From CAYMCO01 sp964388955 (GTDB lineage Bacteria; Chloroflexota; Anaerolineae; Anaerolineales; E44-bin32): a stretch of 64,000 nucleotides of DNA. This document shows, piece by piece, positions 8,703 to 17,605 of this stretch. The translations under genes were made by a program, and so were the position numbers. How positions within the stretch are numbered: the stretch's first letter is position 1; each line of letters begins with the position of its first letter. The notes under the pieces are model-generated. The model ran no database searches. It saw only the letters and a program-made list of their open reading frames with translations, and was not told the DNA's origin. The stretch is taken from contig CAYMCO010000019.1 of NCBI GenBank assembly GCA_964388955.1, forward strand, positions 33,386 to 97,385, read 5' to 3'.

Positions 8703-9299
8703 CTACTCCCCGACCAAGACGATATCGAGGCTGTACAGCAAGGACAGCGCCTCAGGAAGGGAAAACTGTGCCCCTTGAATCTTGTTCTCCCTGGCGTCGA
8801 TACGGTAATCGCGAGCCTGGCTCAAATCGGCGCCATGCAAATCCGTGCCCAGAAATAAGCTCTCTGAGAGAGTCGTACCGCCGAAATCGACTTCCGCCAG
8901 ACGCGCTTCGCGGAAGTCTACGTCCACCGCCGTACAGCCCCGAATCCGAATCCCGGGCAGGTTCAGGCCAATGAACGTGGAGTGGCTCAGGGCGCAGCCT
9001 GAGAAACCGATCGCTCCATCCAGTGTATGCTCCGGCCAAAGAGCGCGAGTCCAGTCGATTCCCACGAGTTTTGATTTCTCAAAGCGCGTGGCGGTGAAGG
9101 AGCAGCCCGGTACTTGGATGAGACTCAGATCACAATCCGTGAAGGCACAATTTACGAATCTGCACTTTTCGAAGCTGGTTCCGATGAAGGAGCAGGCCTT
9201 AAAACTGCAGTCGTAGAATTCGCCGCCGACGACTTGCCCCGCCTTAAGTTCGATGCCTCGAAAAGACTGCTCCGCGTACTGGACACCCGATTTAATCAC
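8703..9299 (-). CDS. Pentapeptide repeat protein
   Basis: 198-aa right-handed quadrilateral beta-helix protein built of A(D/N)LXX-type pentapeptides, for example the cysteine-rich run FYDCSFKACSFIGTSF and later ADVDFREARLAEVDFGG. Length and fold resemble chromosomal Qnr/McbG-like proteins, some of which protect DNA gyrase, but no residue diagnostic of Qnr is evident. The function is left open. The start is the GTG at 9299, because AAAGGAGGG lies seven bases upstream; no ATG is available. It is the first of a long run of minus-strand single-domain genes. Confidence 0.85.
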   Translation of the reverse strand: MIKSGVQYAEQSFRGIELKAGQVVGGEFYDCSFKACSFIGTSFEKCRFVNCAFTDCDLSLIQVPGCSFTATRFEKSKLVGIDWTRALWPEHTLDGAIGFSGCALSHSTFIGLNLPGIRIRGCTAVDVDFREARLAEVDFGGTTLSESLFLGTDLHGADLSQARDYRIDARENKIQGAQFSLPEALSLLYSLDIVLVGE

Positions 9300-9312
9300 G
9301 CGAACCCTCCTT

Positions 9313-9573
9313 TCACTCCGGCACAGTGAGTGGCACAGCGCCACCTGGATCCAGGGGCCCGACGGCGCTTGAGACCGATCTCGCGCCTGCCCTGGAGAAC
9401 GCGGCGCCCGCGCTGGGCGTCGGCGATACGAAACCGGGCGACGCTCGAGCGAGAGCGTCAATCTCATCTGCCCGGTTCACGAAGTCAGCCATCACGGGGG
9501 CGTCCTGTTGCGCGCCCATGATGGTCACGTTGGCGTGCACAAGGTAACCGGCATCTTCGATCGATCGCATCTC
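9313..9573 (-). pseudogene. DUF3291-like remnant
   Basis: The first ~45 residues resemble the N-terminus of DUF3291 proteins: NVTIMGAQQDAPVMADFV followed by NRADEIDALARASPGF, then FV. After that the family sequence stops and the frame continues as an Ala/Ser/Pro-rich tail with no resemblance, ending at 9313. This looks like a gene broken by a frameshift or deletion shortly after the conserved SPGFV. The start is uncertain. It lies just upstream of the pentapeptide gene. Confidence 0.5.
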
Positions 9574-9689
9574 CCCACCTGCCTCCTTCGCGGCAAACGA
9601 TCCACTTTCCCCTTGGTCGCCTGACTGTTTTGTGGTCCTTGGCCGGTAGGATGTCTCAGGCATCTGCTGTGCTCTACGACTCACCAGTC

Positions 9690-10322
9690 GCTCCGCGGTC
9701 CGCAGAACATCAGAGCGAGATTCGTCCCAGCCCGTGGGGCGAGAATCCCTATCGCGCGAATCCGTCGAAGATCGTGGGGACCAGTTCCCGCGCTTCTTCT
9801 ATCCGGATCGACGTGGCTACGCAAATGCTGATAGGCGCTGCCATGCTTATGTCCAGTGCTGCACTCAGGATACCATGCAGGAGTGTCCAATCAGGGCCAG
9901 AAAGATGCCCAGCCTGCGAGAAATGCCGGGCATTTAACCTCCAGACTGACGGACAGGCAGTCCGGTGCTCTCGCGGCCGCCCGAGAGGGGGAGGGGATGG
10001 GGGAATCGGACGCTGGCCCTCGATTGCGAGAGCCTCCCCCAAAAGAGGTGGAAGACATCTCACGGGGGTTTTCGTGCCGAGGCTCGCGAGAAGAATCCCC
10101 ATCGGACCCGGCCCGTCGCCTCCCGGGGGATCTGCTCTATAGGGGGCAGCTAGCGGACGGACAGCGAGACCTCGGCACATATGCTCAGGGGCATTTGCCA
10201 CCAGCGGGAGCGGGCAACGACAAGCTTCTCCCCTACGCCTGCCGGGGGGTCATTTGGGTCGCAAATACCGGAGGCCTTACCCTGGAGCACGCGGGTGCGC
10301 CTGCCAGCGGAGCTCCGAGGCG
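9690..10322. other. Intergenic stretch with no convincing gene
   Basis: About 630 bases. Open frames exist on both strands, but their translations are Pro/Arg/Ala-rich with no recognisable domain. A small hairpin, GCCCAGCCTG followed by GCCGGGC, lies near 9910-9935. Nothing else is supported. Confidence 0.4.
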
Positions 10323-10949
10323 CTATCCAGACGATTCCCTGCCCAAGAACGCATTGAAGGATTGTATTGGGCCGTGGCCCGGATAGACGCGCGTAGCCCC
10401 GTGTTCCCGCAGCAGTCTCCAGCTCGTGTGCACCGCTGCAGGGTCCTCCAAACCGATAAGCGCCGGACGGGTCAGGTCCCCGGTGAAGGCCGCCCCCCCA
10501 TCGAGCAGCAAGGAGACGCTGTCGTCAGAGTGTCCAGGCGTATGCAGGATTTCGCCAGCGATGCCGATATCCGCGAATAGCGAGCGGCTCTCCCCCAGGG
10601 AGATAGTGTAATTATCCCCCATCCTGATGGGTAGGTAGTCATCCGCGGGCTTGACCCAGGTCTTCATGCGAGGAATGGCGTCCACCTGCACGTCAGGGAC
10701 AAGAAGCGGGACACCGGCCTCTTTGAACTCCTGGGCCAGGCCGGCATGGTCTATATGGTAATGAGTGGCCAAGGCGTAGCGCAGTTCATCGATGGGGACA
10801 TCTACGCGCCGCAGATTCGCCAGCATGCGCCCCATGGTCCCCGGCCAACCCAGGTCCACAATCACACGTGACGTCCCCGCGCTGACAACCCAGTAGTTGG
10901 TGGATCGATATCCGACATTGACGATCGTCAATGGCCCAAGATCCGACAT
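10323..10949 (-). CDS. Metallo-beta-lactamase fold hydrolase
   Basis: 208-aa MBL-fold protein. The metal-binding motif THYHIDHAG (T-H-x-H-x-D-H) is in the first half, HTPGHSDDSV supplies the third histidine, FTGD the bridging aspartate, and YPGHGP the last histidine. Length and spacing fit a glyoxalase II/thiol-hydrolase-like enzyme. The substrate is unknown. The ATG at 10949 has only a weak AGG upstream. A monocistronic minus-strand gene. Confidence 0.88.
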   Translation of the reverse strand: MSDLGPLTIVNVGYRSTNYWVVSAGTSRVIVDLGWPGTMGRMLANLRRVDVPIDELRYALATHYHIDHAGLAQEFKEAGVPLLVPDVQVDAIPRMKTWVKPADDYLPIRMGDNYTISLGESRSLFADIGIAGEILHTPGHSDDSVSLLLDGGAAFTGDLTRPALIGLEDPAAVHTSWRLLREHGATRVYPGHGPIQSFNAFLGRESSG

Positions 10950-11112
10950 TGGGCTACCTGCCCTTCCGATGGTCGTTCAAGGCATCGAGCAGATGCAGAT
11001 CGAGCGGACGGGAGTGGAGATCGACGATTCAACCGTTCGAACTGAACTCCGGCCTACTGCTGACGAACCGTGCATGGGACGCATCGGAGTCTATCATCCA
11101 AGGGATCGGCGG

Positions 11113-11853
11113 TCACTTTCTGGCCACAGCGACAAGGCGCTGCGCATCGATCCCGTAGCGGTTTCCCTCCAAGTCGCCGTGCAATTCGACGCCGTGAAAG
11201 CCGGTGGCTTCCAACCGCTCGCGCAACTCCTGACCGGAATAGATGGTGTGATGGAACTTGAAGGAACGGACCTCCCCCGATCGAATCAAGATCCACTCGT
11301 TGAGGATTCGCGTCCAATCGTCGAAGATCTCTCTCCGGTTTATCACCAGGGAGCCGTCCTCCATCACGCTGGACGACGTCGCCTCGAAGTGCCTCGCCAA
11401 CCACTCTTTGCCGATCACGTCGATCAGAAGGGCCCCACCGGGCTTGAGGCTGGTCCAAAGCTTGGCCAGCACTCGCAGATCCTCCTTCTTGTCGTCGAAA
11501 TAGCCAAAGGAGGTGAACATGTTAATGGTCAAGTCGAACGCTTCTGGGCGTTCGAATTCGCGCATATCCCGCTCGACCCATTCCACTTCGACCCCTGCGG
11601 CCGCTGCCCGCTGTCGGGCCCGCGAGAGCAGGTAGGGCGAACGGTCGACGCCGGTGACCTGATATCCCCGCTTCGCAAACTCAACCGCATGCCGCCCGGG
11701 GCCGCATGCCAGATCCAGGATACTGCGAGGGGCGAAGCCGATCAGATGGAGGATCTGATCGACCTTTTCGGGTGCCCGAGCCATGCGCTCAGGGGTAAAC
11801 ATGAATGGATACCAGGTCGACCAGAATTCATCGTCCTCGAACCACTCCACCAT
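11113..11853 (-). CDS. Class I SAM-dependent methyltransferase
   Basis: 246-aa methyltransferase with the SAM-binding motif ILDLACGPGRHA, the acidic residue after motif I (VTGVDRS) and the post-motif ERDMREF. The C-terminal half (HHTIYSGQELRERLEATG) is typical of small-molecule methyltransferases related to the UbiE/bsmA types. The acceptor is unknown. I chose the ATG at 11853, which has GGGAGG five bases upstream; a more distant in-frame start has no such site. Confidence 0.9.
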   Translation of the reverse strand: MVEWFEDDEFWSTWYPFMFTPERMARAPEKVDQILHLIGFAPRSILDLACGPGRHAVEFAKRGYQVTGVDRSPYLLSRARQRAAAAGVEVEWVERDMREFERPEAFDLTINMFTSFGYFDDKKEDLRVLAKLWTSLKPGGALLIDVIGKEWLARHFEATSSSVMEDGSLVINRREIFDDWTRILNEWILIRSGEVRSFKFHHTIYSGQELRERLEATGFHGVELHGDLEGNRYGIDAQRLVAVARK

Positions 11854-12321
11854 GGAACCTCCCACGGGGCGATACGCCCCGCCAGTCATCCCGATCTCAC
11901 ATCTTACACTCCGAACAATCCAGTGACGAGTCGCAGGCCTTCGCCGATGGCTGGGGCGTGAGTGCTCCCACCCGCCAGGCGATCGGCGCCCACCACCGCT
12001 TGTCCCGGCGATCCTGAGGCCTGAAGCGCATTTTCAGAACCCGTAGGATTATAGGGGATGGCCAGCCCCACAGGTCTCCCGGTCGATCCGCTGGCCAGCA
12101 GGATGGCGAGGAAGGTTCCCAAGCCGCAAACCACCGTTCGTGCGCCCTGCCACGCCCAGCCCAGCGCGGCGTTTGTCCCCTGCCAAGAGCCTTCAGCGCC
12201 AATGCGGACGGCAACTATTCGAAGAAGGAGCCTGGAGCCATGATGAGGGCCAATTGCGTTGAAGCCTATCCACCGCTCCATCCAGTGACAGACCCGCTGC
12301 AAGCATCATGGCCTTCGCCGG
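11854..12321. other. Intergenic stretch, possible gene debris
   Basis: About 470 bases without a convincing gene. One minus-strand frame contains a hydrophobic run (GLGTFLAILLASGSTGRPV) that could be the remnant of a small membrane protein, but it lacks a start with a ribosome site and matches no family I know. Confidence 0.3.
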
Positions 12322-12720
12322 CTAGCGGATTCCGGTGTCGATATCGATATCGACAATGGTCGTCTCTCCGGGTCTGATCTCGATCTCCTTCGGCAGACCC
12401 GCTGCGGTGTCGATCCCAACATGATTGATGTCCACCAGGTAGGTACCGGCCGGCAGTTCGGCGTGGAAGGTGCCGTGCGAGTCAATCGGCAGCCGGCTGA
12501 TCTCAGTAACCCCGTCTTCCTCGTACACCACAACTTTGCGCTCCGCATACACCTCGGGACTCGGAGTGGGAGGCGGCTGCCCCTCGCGCTGGACGGGGGT
12601 CAGCGGGCCGATGGTCACATGTCCCGCCAGCATGCCGGTGTCTCCAGGCACTCGCCCGCAGGCGACCAGGAAAAGGAGCAAAGCACAAACGAATGGCATC
12701 AGGCCAGGTGCCGGTCTCAT
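12322..12720 (-). CDS. Lipoprotein with carboxypeptidase-regulatory-like domain
   Basis: 132-aa secreted lipoprotein. A signal peptide with lipobox LVACG occupies the first ~20 residues. It is followed by a beta-sandwich segment (VVVYEEDGVTEISR, then GTFHAELPAGTYLVDI) typical of carboxypeptidase-regulatory/peptidase-associated domains. The role is unknown, probably structural or surface binding. The reading frame is open upstream into a decayed methyltransferase, but the signal peptide places the start at the ATG at 12720. Confidence 0.75.
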   Translation of the reverse strand: MRPAPGLMPFVCALLLFLVACGRVPGDTGMLAGHVTIGPLTPVQREGQPPPTPSPEVYAERKVVVYEEDGVTEISRLPIDSHGTFHAELPAGTYLVDINHVGIDTAAGLPKEIEIRPGETTIVDIDIDTGIR

Positions 12721-12774
12721 AGCCGACCGTCTGATCTCTCGATCTCTTTCTACCACCTGCGCCATTTCCTGGCC

Positions 12775-13152
12775 TTTCATGCCGGCTTCGACAACCGGGC
12801 GGCAAAATGGGTCCGGCGTGCATTCCCTGAGCGGGTTGTCCTCCGCAGTGCGATCGTGATCCTCATGGGACCCTGTGATCAGAAAGCCAGCCGCTATCCG
12901 GCCCCCCATCCGATCCTCCAAGCTGTGGCTGAACCCGAGCGGCACACCTTCATCTCGACAGCCCTCTATCTCCACCTCGGATTGACGCTCGAGTTCGGGG
13001 AAAGGCAGCCGGCCCTTGAGCTCCAGTCTTCCAGTGCGTTCGGCAAGTTCATCATTAAAGAGGAAGGCTACCGGATTGGCACACCGGGAGACCGAGATCC
13101 CCCCGACTCGGGACACACGGGACGCCTCCCTCCAAAAGCGCCGGATATCCAT
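12775..13152 (-). pseudogene. C-terminal fragment of a SAM methyltransferase
   Basis: The translation matches the C-terminal ~125 residues of a UbiE-like methyltransferase family: FWREASRVSRVGGISV, then NPVAFLFND, then SHSLEDRMGGRIAAGFLITG, where the family has HSLEDQIGGQ-x-AGF. The SAM-binding N-terminal half is absent in all frames upstream, and no proper stop precedes the following lipoprotein frame. A truncated, non-functional relic. Confidence 0.7.
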
Positions 13153-13273
13153 GCATCACCCTCCCTGGAGCTGCCGCTTTCCCACTGATCGTCGCGTCGC
13201 CGCCCTCAAACCACCGCCATCTTGCTGGGTTTCGTGAGTAGAGCGAACCATGTCTTGTGGCCGCCAAGGAGTA

Positions 13274-13666
13274 TCACTTCCACCGGCCCCAGAGCCTCGC
13301 TACGCAGAGTGCGCCGACCGCCGCCAGCGCCAGCCAGATGATCCCCACGATGAAAAGCCCGGCCCGACTTCGCGGTCCTGCTTTGGCCATGTCATCCGCA
13401 GCGCGCGCCCGCGCCGCCTTCATGACCTCCGGTGGGATCATGCGCAGGGCCAGCGCGACGCCGACCGGCACCAGGATCAGGTCATCGAGGTAGCCCAATA
13501 CCGGGATAAAGTCGGGGACAAGGTCGATCGGGCTGAAGGCGTAAGCGACCACCAGCGCCGCGAAGCCCTTCGCATACCAGGGCAGCCGCGGATCCCGATA
13601 GGCGAGATAAAGCGCATAGGTCTCAACTCTGATGCGCCTCGCGGCGTCCCTCCAACGCTCAATCAA
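13274..13666 (-). CDS. YkvA family (DUF1232) membrane protein
   Basis: 130-aa protein with the DUF1232 core: DPRLPWYAKGFAALVVAYAF, then SPIDLVPDFIPVLGYLDDL. A C-terminal hydrophobic helix follows (GLFIVGIIWLALAAVGALC). DUF1232 proteins are small membrane-associated proteins of unknown function. The start appears to be TTG at 13666; no ATG is available in the N-terminal part. Confidence 0.85.
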   Translation of the reverse strand: MIERWRDAARRIRVETYALYLAYRDPRLPWYAKGFAALVVAYAFSPIDLVPDFIPVLGYLDDLILVPVGVALALRMIPPEVMKAARARAADDMAKAGPRSRAGLFIVGIIWLALAAVGALCVARLWGRWK

Positions 13667-13741
13667 TCGTATTCACTCTCTGCAGCCGTGGCCTCCGCAC
13701 GAAATGTCCGCCCCTCGGCGGCGGAAGCTCCTGCGGCCCGC

Positions 13742-14203
13742 TCACTCCAGGATTCGGACCTCCTGAACCGTGATGCTGGGGGCGTAGCTCTGTTCCGCAT
13801 AGTAGGTATACGTGTCAATCCGGCCGGGGTATCCGAGGTTCTCATCATACGACACATTGCAGATGGGCAGCAACTTTTGCTGCAGACACTCCCGTTCAAT
13901 CCGCTCGAATAGCGCCTCGATGGTCAGTGAAGCGAAATCATCCGGAGAGCAGGAGGGGCAGTCCGGATTGTCCGCCGCGGCGAGCTTTCCACCCCTGACA
14001 CTGATCTCGTTCCTGCCGCCGGTCGCACCGTCCAGCGAGTTGCTGAAGACCACCGCGTCGTAGCTTCCCCCGGAGGCGCCAACCCAAATCGCCCTGTGCG
14101 AGTCGAGGCGCCGTTCAAACCATATCCTGTATATCATGAAGGGGGCAAGAGCGATCAGGACTAGGGCGAAGGCGCCCACTCCAAGCAGCAATTCTCTGCG
14201 CAT
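13742..14203 (-). CDS. DUF6174-like exported protein
   Basis: 153-aa protein with one N-terminal hydrophobic segment (LLLGVGAFALVLIALAPFMI), then a soluble domain containing TIEALFERIERECLQQ and YDENLGYPGRI. This order (TIDxLFxxIE, then Y-x-x-x-x-G-Y-P-x-x-I) resembles DUF6174, a family of exported proteins of unknown function. The ATG at 14203 has GAGG seven bases upstream. The family call is moderate. Confidence 0.65.
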   Translation of the reverse strand: MRRELLLGVGAFALVLIALAPFMIYRIWFERRLDSHRAIWVGASGGSYDAVVFSNSLDGATGGRNEISVRGGKLAAADNPDCPSCSPDDFASLTIEALFERIERECLQQKLLPICNVSYDENLGYPGRIDTYTYYAEQSYAPSITVQEVRILE

Positions 14204-14317
14204 CAAACATCCTCAGTAGACTACGTTTCCACCGTTCGTTCGCCCCCAGCGGCCGGCCAGCCGTTCAATCCATAGCTGAACCCGGAAGAACGCTTCCTCT
14301 ACTGGACCCTCCCAGCC

Positions 14318-14668
14318 TCACATCGCGCGGATCAGCTCGGTCAAGGCACTCGCGATTTCCACCAGCTTGCCGGCCTCAACCAAGTTCGGTGCATCCCTGG
14401 AGGCGTGTATCACGGTGTGCATCAGCTCGGATGCTTTCTCGGAGGTGATGGCCAGTGCCGGCGCGCCGCCCTGAACGAAGAGCATGTGGTCGCCGCTGAA
14501 CCAGGGATCACCTTGAGAAATGCCTTCAAACGCGGCGAAGGTCTTCCGGATTCTGCCCTGTACATGCTCGGAGCATCCGTAGCAGGAATAGGCCGCGCCC
14601 CCATTCGAATATCCGACTCCATCCACATTCACCGCCAGCAGAACGGAGGGATGCTCGGCTCCAAAGCG
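14318..14668 (-). pseudogene. C-terminal fragment of an M28-type aminopeptidase
   Basis: About 115 residues resemble the C-terminal part of M28 zinc aminopeptidases: LLAVNVDGVGYSNGG, then PWFSGDHMLFVQGGAPALAI, ending with HASRDAPNLVEAGKL, which carries the usual late histidine and D-x-x-x-x-V. The frame is open upstream to about 15019 but that part is unrelated Gly/Arg-rich sequence, and the N-terminal metal ligands are missing. A truncated gene. Confidence 0.65.
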
Positions 14669-15065
14669 GCAGAGGACTTGATCACGAGCCTGCATCCGGG
14701 CAGCAGCGTGAGCATGGCGAGAAGCGCCCGTATAATTACCCCTTGTCCAGAGCCCTGTCCGGAGCCAAAGCGGCGCTCCACGATAGCCTCCCCCCTTCCC
14801 CTTCCAAGAATCCAGCGATTGCCCTCGCCGGCGCCTCGGGTGGCTCGAGCCGCCCGCTTTGGTAAGAATCATGAACCGCTGGCTCCAGGGGTGATCGGCA
14901 CAACGGGCCTTCGCCTGCATTGGGGTGTCAACCACTCCAGGTGAGTAGCTCATGTTGGCCGTATCCGGCTTTGGCCCGCTGGGCCGGTCCGGCGATTCCG
15001 GCTCCACCGCCAGAGTCATCGCAGCGAGCCGCAGCGCAGCCTTGCTGCTACCTTGGTCAGTAGAT

Positions 15066-15437
15066 CTAGGATGGCTTGGCGCGCCGACTGGAAGGTCTGC
15101 CCGATCGGGAAATGCCGCGAGGGCGAACAGCCGCCTGTGTCAGCATCCGGAAGACCCCCAACTCCCGTTCCGCTTCGGTCCACTCTGCGAAGTCAGCCTC
15201 CAAGCGAGAATACTCTTCCGTATTCTCCTCCAACGCCCGCGTTCGGTCGGCCTGCGAGTCCCACACGTCGACCGTCAGATAGCGCCGTGGGTCCTCCGCG
15301 TCGCGCAGCAGGGTGGTCCCCCGGAAACCCGGCGCGCGCCCGAAGAGCTTGCTCCACGCGCCCCCGGGGCCATACGCCAGTTCGAATTGGCCCCGAAACT
15401 CCTCCTTGACGACGAATTCCCAGATGACCTCGATCAT
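15066..15437 (-). CDS. Antibiotic biosynthesis monooxygenase (ABM) domain protein
   Basis: 123-aa dimeric alpha+beta-barrel protein: MIEVIWEFVVKEEFRGQFEL, then AWSKLFGRAPGFRGTTLLRD and YLTVDVWDSQADRTRA. ABM proteins include small quinol monooxygenases and heme-binding relatives; the function here is not determinable. The ATG at 15437 has GAAGG upstream. The last ~20 residues (Arg/Ser-rich) go beyond the usual family end and may reflect a damaged stop. Confidence 0.75.
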   Translation of the reverse strand: MIEVIWEFVVKEEFRGQFELAYGPGGAWSKLFGRAPGFRGTTLLRDAEDPRRYLTVDVWDSQADRTRALEENTEEYSRLEADFAEWTEAERELGVFRMLTQAAVRPRGISRSGRPSSRRAKPS

Positions 15438-15531
15438 GGAAAATTTGTCCTTCCAACGGTGCTCAAGGCATGGCTGCTCGCTCTCGTTCTCGATCATACC
15501 GCGCTTCTCGCTCAGGCCTCGGCCGGAGTGG

Positions 15532-15984
15532 TCAGGGATGACGGACCGGAGTAGTCTGTCGTGGAAGGGCGCCGTGATTCACGACGTGAGATAGAAGATG
15601 CCAGAGGACGTTCGATTTCGCTCGGCCACCGGTTCGACGGTAGCGGACACGTTTTGAGAGCGCCGTATCATCCGGGTTCTCAAGATAGCCCGTCCTCTTC
15701 TCCTGCTCGGCGTTCCATGCCTTCCGAAGGGAGGCGACCGTGGGGAAATCAGCCGGATCGAACAGCGCGGCAGGGGATTCGCCCTTCTGGCACCACTGCC
15801 GACAAATCCACTCCGCGCTCAGCATGTGCACCGATGTCTCCTGCAGACTCCCATAGTTGGAAGGCACCTCGGCGAATAACGTCTGGCCCGAAAGTTGGTC
15901 AGCCTGGGCGAGAATTCAGTCCCTTGCCCAGTAGCTGTATGTGAATAACTGGAACAGAGTCTGAGTCTGCTGGCGCAGATTCAC
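15532..15984 (-). pseudogene. DinB family gene with internal stop and lost C-terminus
   Basis: Starting from the GTG at 15984 (GGAGAG upstream), the frame reads into LFQLFTYSYWARD and then meets TGA at 15916-15918 (codon 23). It continues in the same frame with ILAQADQLSGQTLF and a normal DinB body (SLQETSVHMLSAEWI, FDPADFPTVASLRKAW, LLSHVVNHG). After HVVNHG the family sequence (normally T-x-H-R-x-E) is replaced by an unrelated tail. At the TGA an Arg or Glu would be expected, not Cys, so it is best read as a nonsense mutation. Confidence 0.7.
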
Positions 15985-16071
15985 GAATCTCTCCAGTTCA
16001 CCCTTTCCCGCGAAATCGTGTGTTCTTGGGTCAAGGGAATTGACCCGTCGCTTCCATGCGAAGACCCCCTC

Positions 16072-16623
16072 CTAGTCGACCAGTGGGATGTCCTTGCTCA
16101 GGCTTGTGTTATTCCTCGGACGCATGGGCGCCAGCTTCGCGAGCAAGTCTTCGAGATGCTCCTGGTGATGCCTAGAAGATCCTTCAATCACAGCCGATAG
16201 CGCGTATCCCTTCAACCAGGGATATCGCCCGGCATCAAGCATCCGCCTCTGCGGGATGGATTGCGCAAGATCCAAGAAATGCTCATAGCCCTCTTTCCAG
16301 GCCCGATGCACATCCGGCCACGGGCGATCGCGGTGGAGCTCGTGAATCCGCGGGTTGAACTCATCGGTGTGCTCCTCCGCCACGAATGGATCCTCACCCT
16401 CAAGCCAACTTGGGAGATCAGGCTCCGCATTCTGCAGGGCCGCCTCCAGTCGCGCGTTGGAGATTTGCTGCCAGGCGTACAAGTGGGCGATCATATCTTT
16501 GATGGACCAGCCGGCGGGGAATCGGTGCGCAGAGAGTTCATCCTCGCCTAGATTCGACAGCAAATCCTCCCAAGCGTTGAAGACCTCCATGAGAGACGAG
16601 AGAAGCGCTCGTTTGTCCTTCAA
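16072..16623 (-). CDS. ClbS/DfsB-like four-helix bundle protein
   Basis: 183-aa protein resembling the ClbS/DfsB family, DinB-fold proteins of which ClbS hydrolyses the colibactin cyclopropane as self-protection. Features include the start KDKRALLSSLMEVFNAWEDL, the FPAGWSIKDMIAHLYAW motif, a central E-x-F-N-P-R segment and the late SSRHHQEHLEDL helix with paired histidines. The start is TTG at 16623, supported by GGGGGAGGA eight bases upstream. The substrate here is unknown. Confidence 0.8.
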   Translation of the reverse strand: MKDKRALLSSLMEVFNAWEDLLSNLGEDELSAHRFPAGWSIKDMIAHLYAWQQISNARLEAALQNAEPDLPSWLEGEDPFVAEEHTDEFNPRIHELHRDRPWPDVHRAWKEGYEHFLDLAQSIPQRRMLDAGRYPWLKGYALSAVIEGSSRHHQEHLEDLLAKLAPMRPRNNTSLSKDIPLVD

Positions 16624-16698
16624 TCCTGTTATCCTCCCCCGAGAAAGGGGAAAAGACCCTTGCCCGGCTGGCCACCGCCGCCATTATGGGTAGATGGG

Positions 16699-17118
16699 TT
16701 ACTCCACCACAATACTCAGGCGCATCCCGTTTTCATAATGCCCGGGGACATGGCATGCGAACTCCAGAGTCCCTTCCGGGTAAGCCTGCTCAAAAGTATA
16801 GTCCGCGCTCGCTGTCAGACCGGGTTCGAGATCCTCCTCCTCGATGACCACGAGGGCAAGTTCATCCATCTCTTCCATATCCATCCCCTGCCCCTGCATG
16901 GGCTCCATGATCATGAACTCGTGGGCCACGGTGCCCTCGTTCGTCACCTCGAAGTGGTATGGAACGCCCGCTTCAAACGATGTCTGAGATGATTCGAAGG
17001 CGAAATCCGTGGCCGTGATGTTGACTGTCACAGGGGCGGCTGGGCCACCACCACAGGCAGCCAGAATGGCACCGGCAATCATGATCGCCATTGCCATCGT
17101 GCCAAGTCGCTTTATCAT
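16699..17118 (-). CDS. Cupredoxin-like copper lipoprotein
   Basis: 139-aa exported lipoprotein with signal peptide and lipobox ILAACGG, then a plastocyanin/azurin-type domain. All type-1 copper ligands appear present: His in VAHEFMI, then Cys, His and Met in FACHVPGHYENGM. A Met/Glu-rich loop (MQGQGMDMEEMDE) lies between and might bind additional metal. Expected role: periplasmic or surface electron transfer or copper handling. The ATG at 17118 is preceded by GAGGAGGT. Confidence 0.88.
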   Translation of the reverse strand: MIKRLGTMAMAIMIAGAILAACGGGPAAPVTVNITATDFAFESSQTSFEAGVPYHFEVTNEGTVAHEFMIMEPMQGQGMDMEEMDELALVVIEEEDLEPGLTASADYTFEQAYPEGTLEFACHVPGHYENGMRLSIVVE

Positions 17119-17605
17119 CCTCTTACCTCCTCTGTTGGGTCTCCGCATCTATCGGTCGCTGGGCTTTGGGCGCCTTTTGCACGATGAGACAGCTCGAGCG
17201 GACCCAGTTCGCCTCCCGAACCGCAGGACCGCGTGCGCCGCTTGGCGCCCTGCTATTGAAGCTGGTCCCACACACACGCAAGCCTTGCCCCGATCGCCCG
17301 CATCCATTTGGCTAATTATTATACTATTTATCCAACATGGCGCGCCAGAGCAGCCGCACCTCAAGGCCGGAAGCTGCACCCGGGGTTCTCTTTGGAGATC
17401 AGGCGCGGCCCCCAACAGTCTCACAATCTTCTTGGCTGCATAGAGAGCTACCCAGCATCAAGCCCGGCACCCGACTCCTCCCGGAAGTTCTTGCGGGCCC
17501 TGGAGAAGGGGGCCCGCTGTGCGTTTTCAAGCTGCGGCTTCTTCGCCAACGGTGAAATCACCACCGGAGCCCTCCCCTTCCCGGTGCATCCATCCAGCAG
17601 ATTAT
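17119..17605. other. Intergenic stretch with no convincing gene
   Basis: About 490 bases between the cupredoxin gene and the end of the phosphotransferase gene. An A/T-rich patch (GGCTAATTATTATACTATTT) near 17310 is a plausible promoter region for the cupredoxin gene. I see no supported gene or repeat. Confidence 0.35.

Noticed and set aside
9856..10386. 176-codon plus-strand frame in the 9.7-10.3 kb gap
   Set aside because: Biased composition, no ribosome site, no recognised domain.
15916..15918. In-frame TGA of the DinB gene as selenocysteine
   Set aside because: The position normally holds Arg or Glu, no G-loop hairpin was seen at the right distance, and the same gene has lost its C-terminus.
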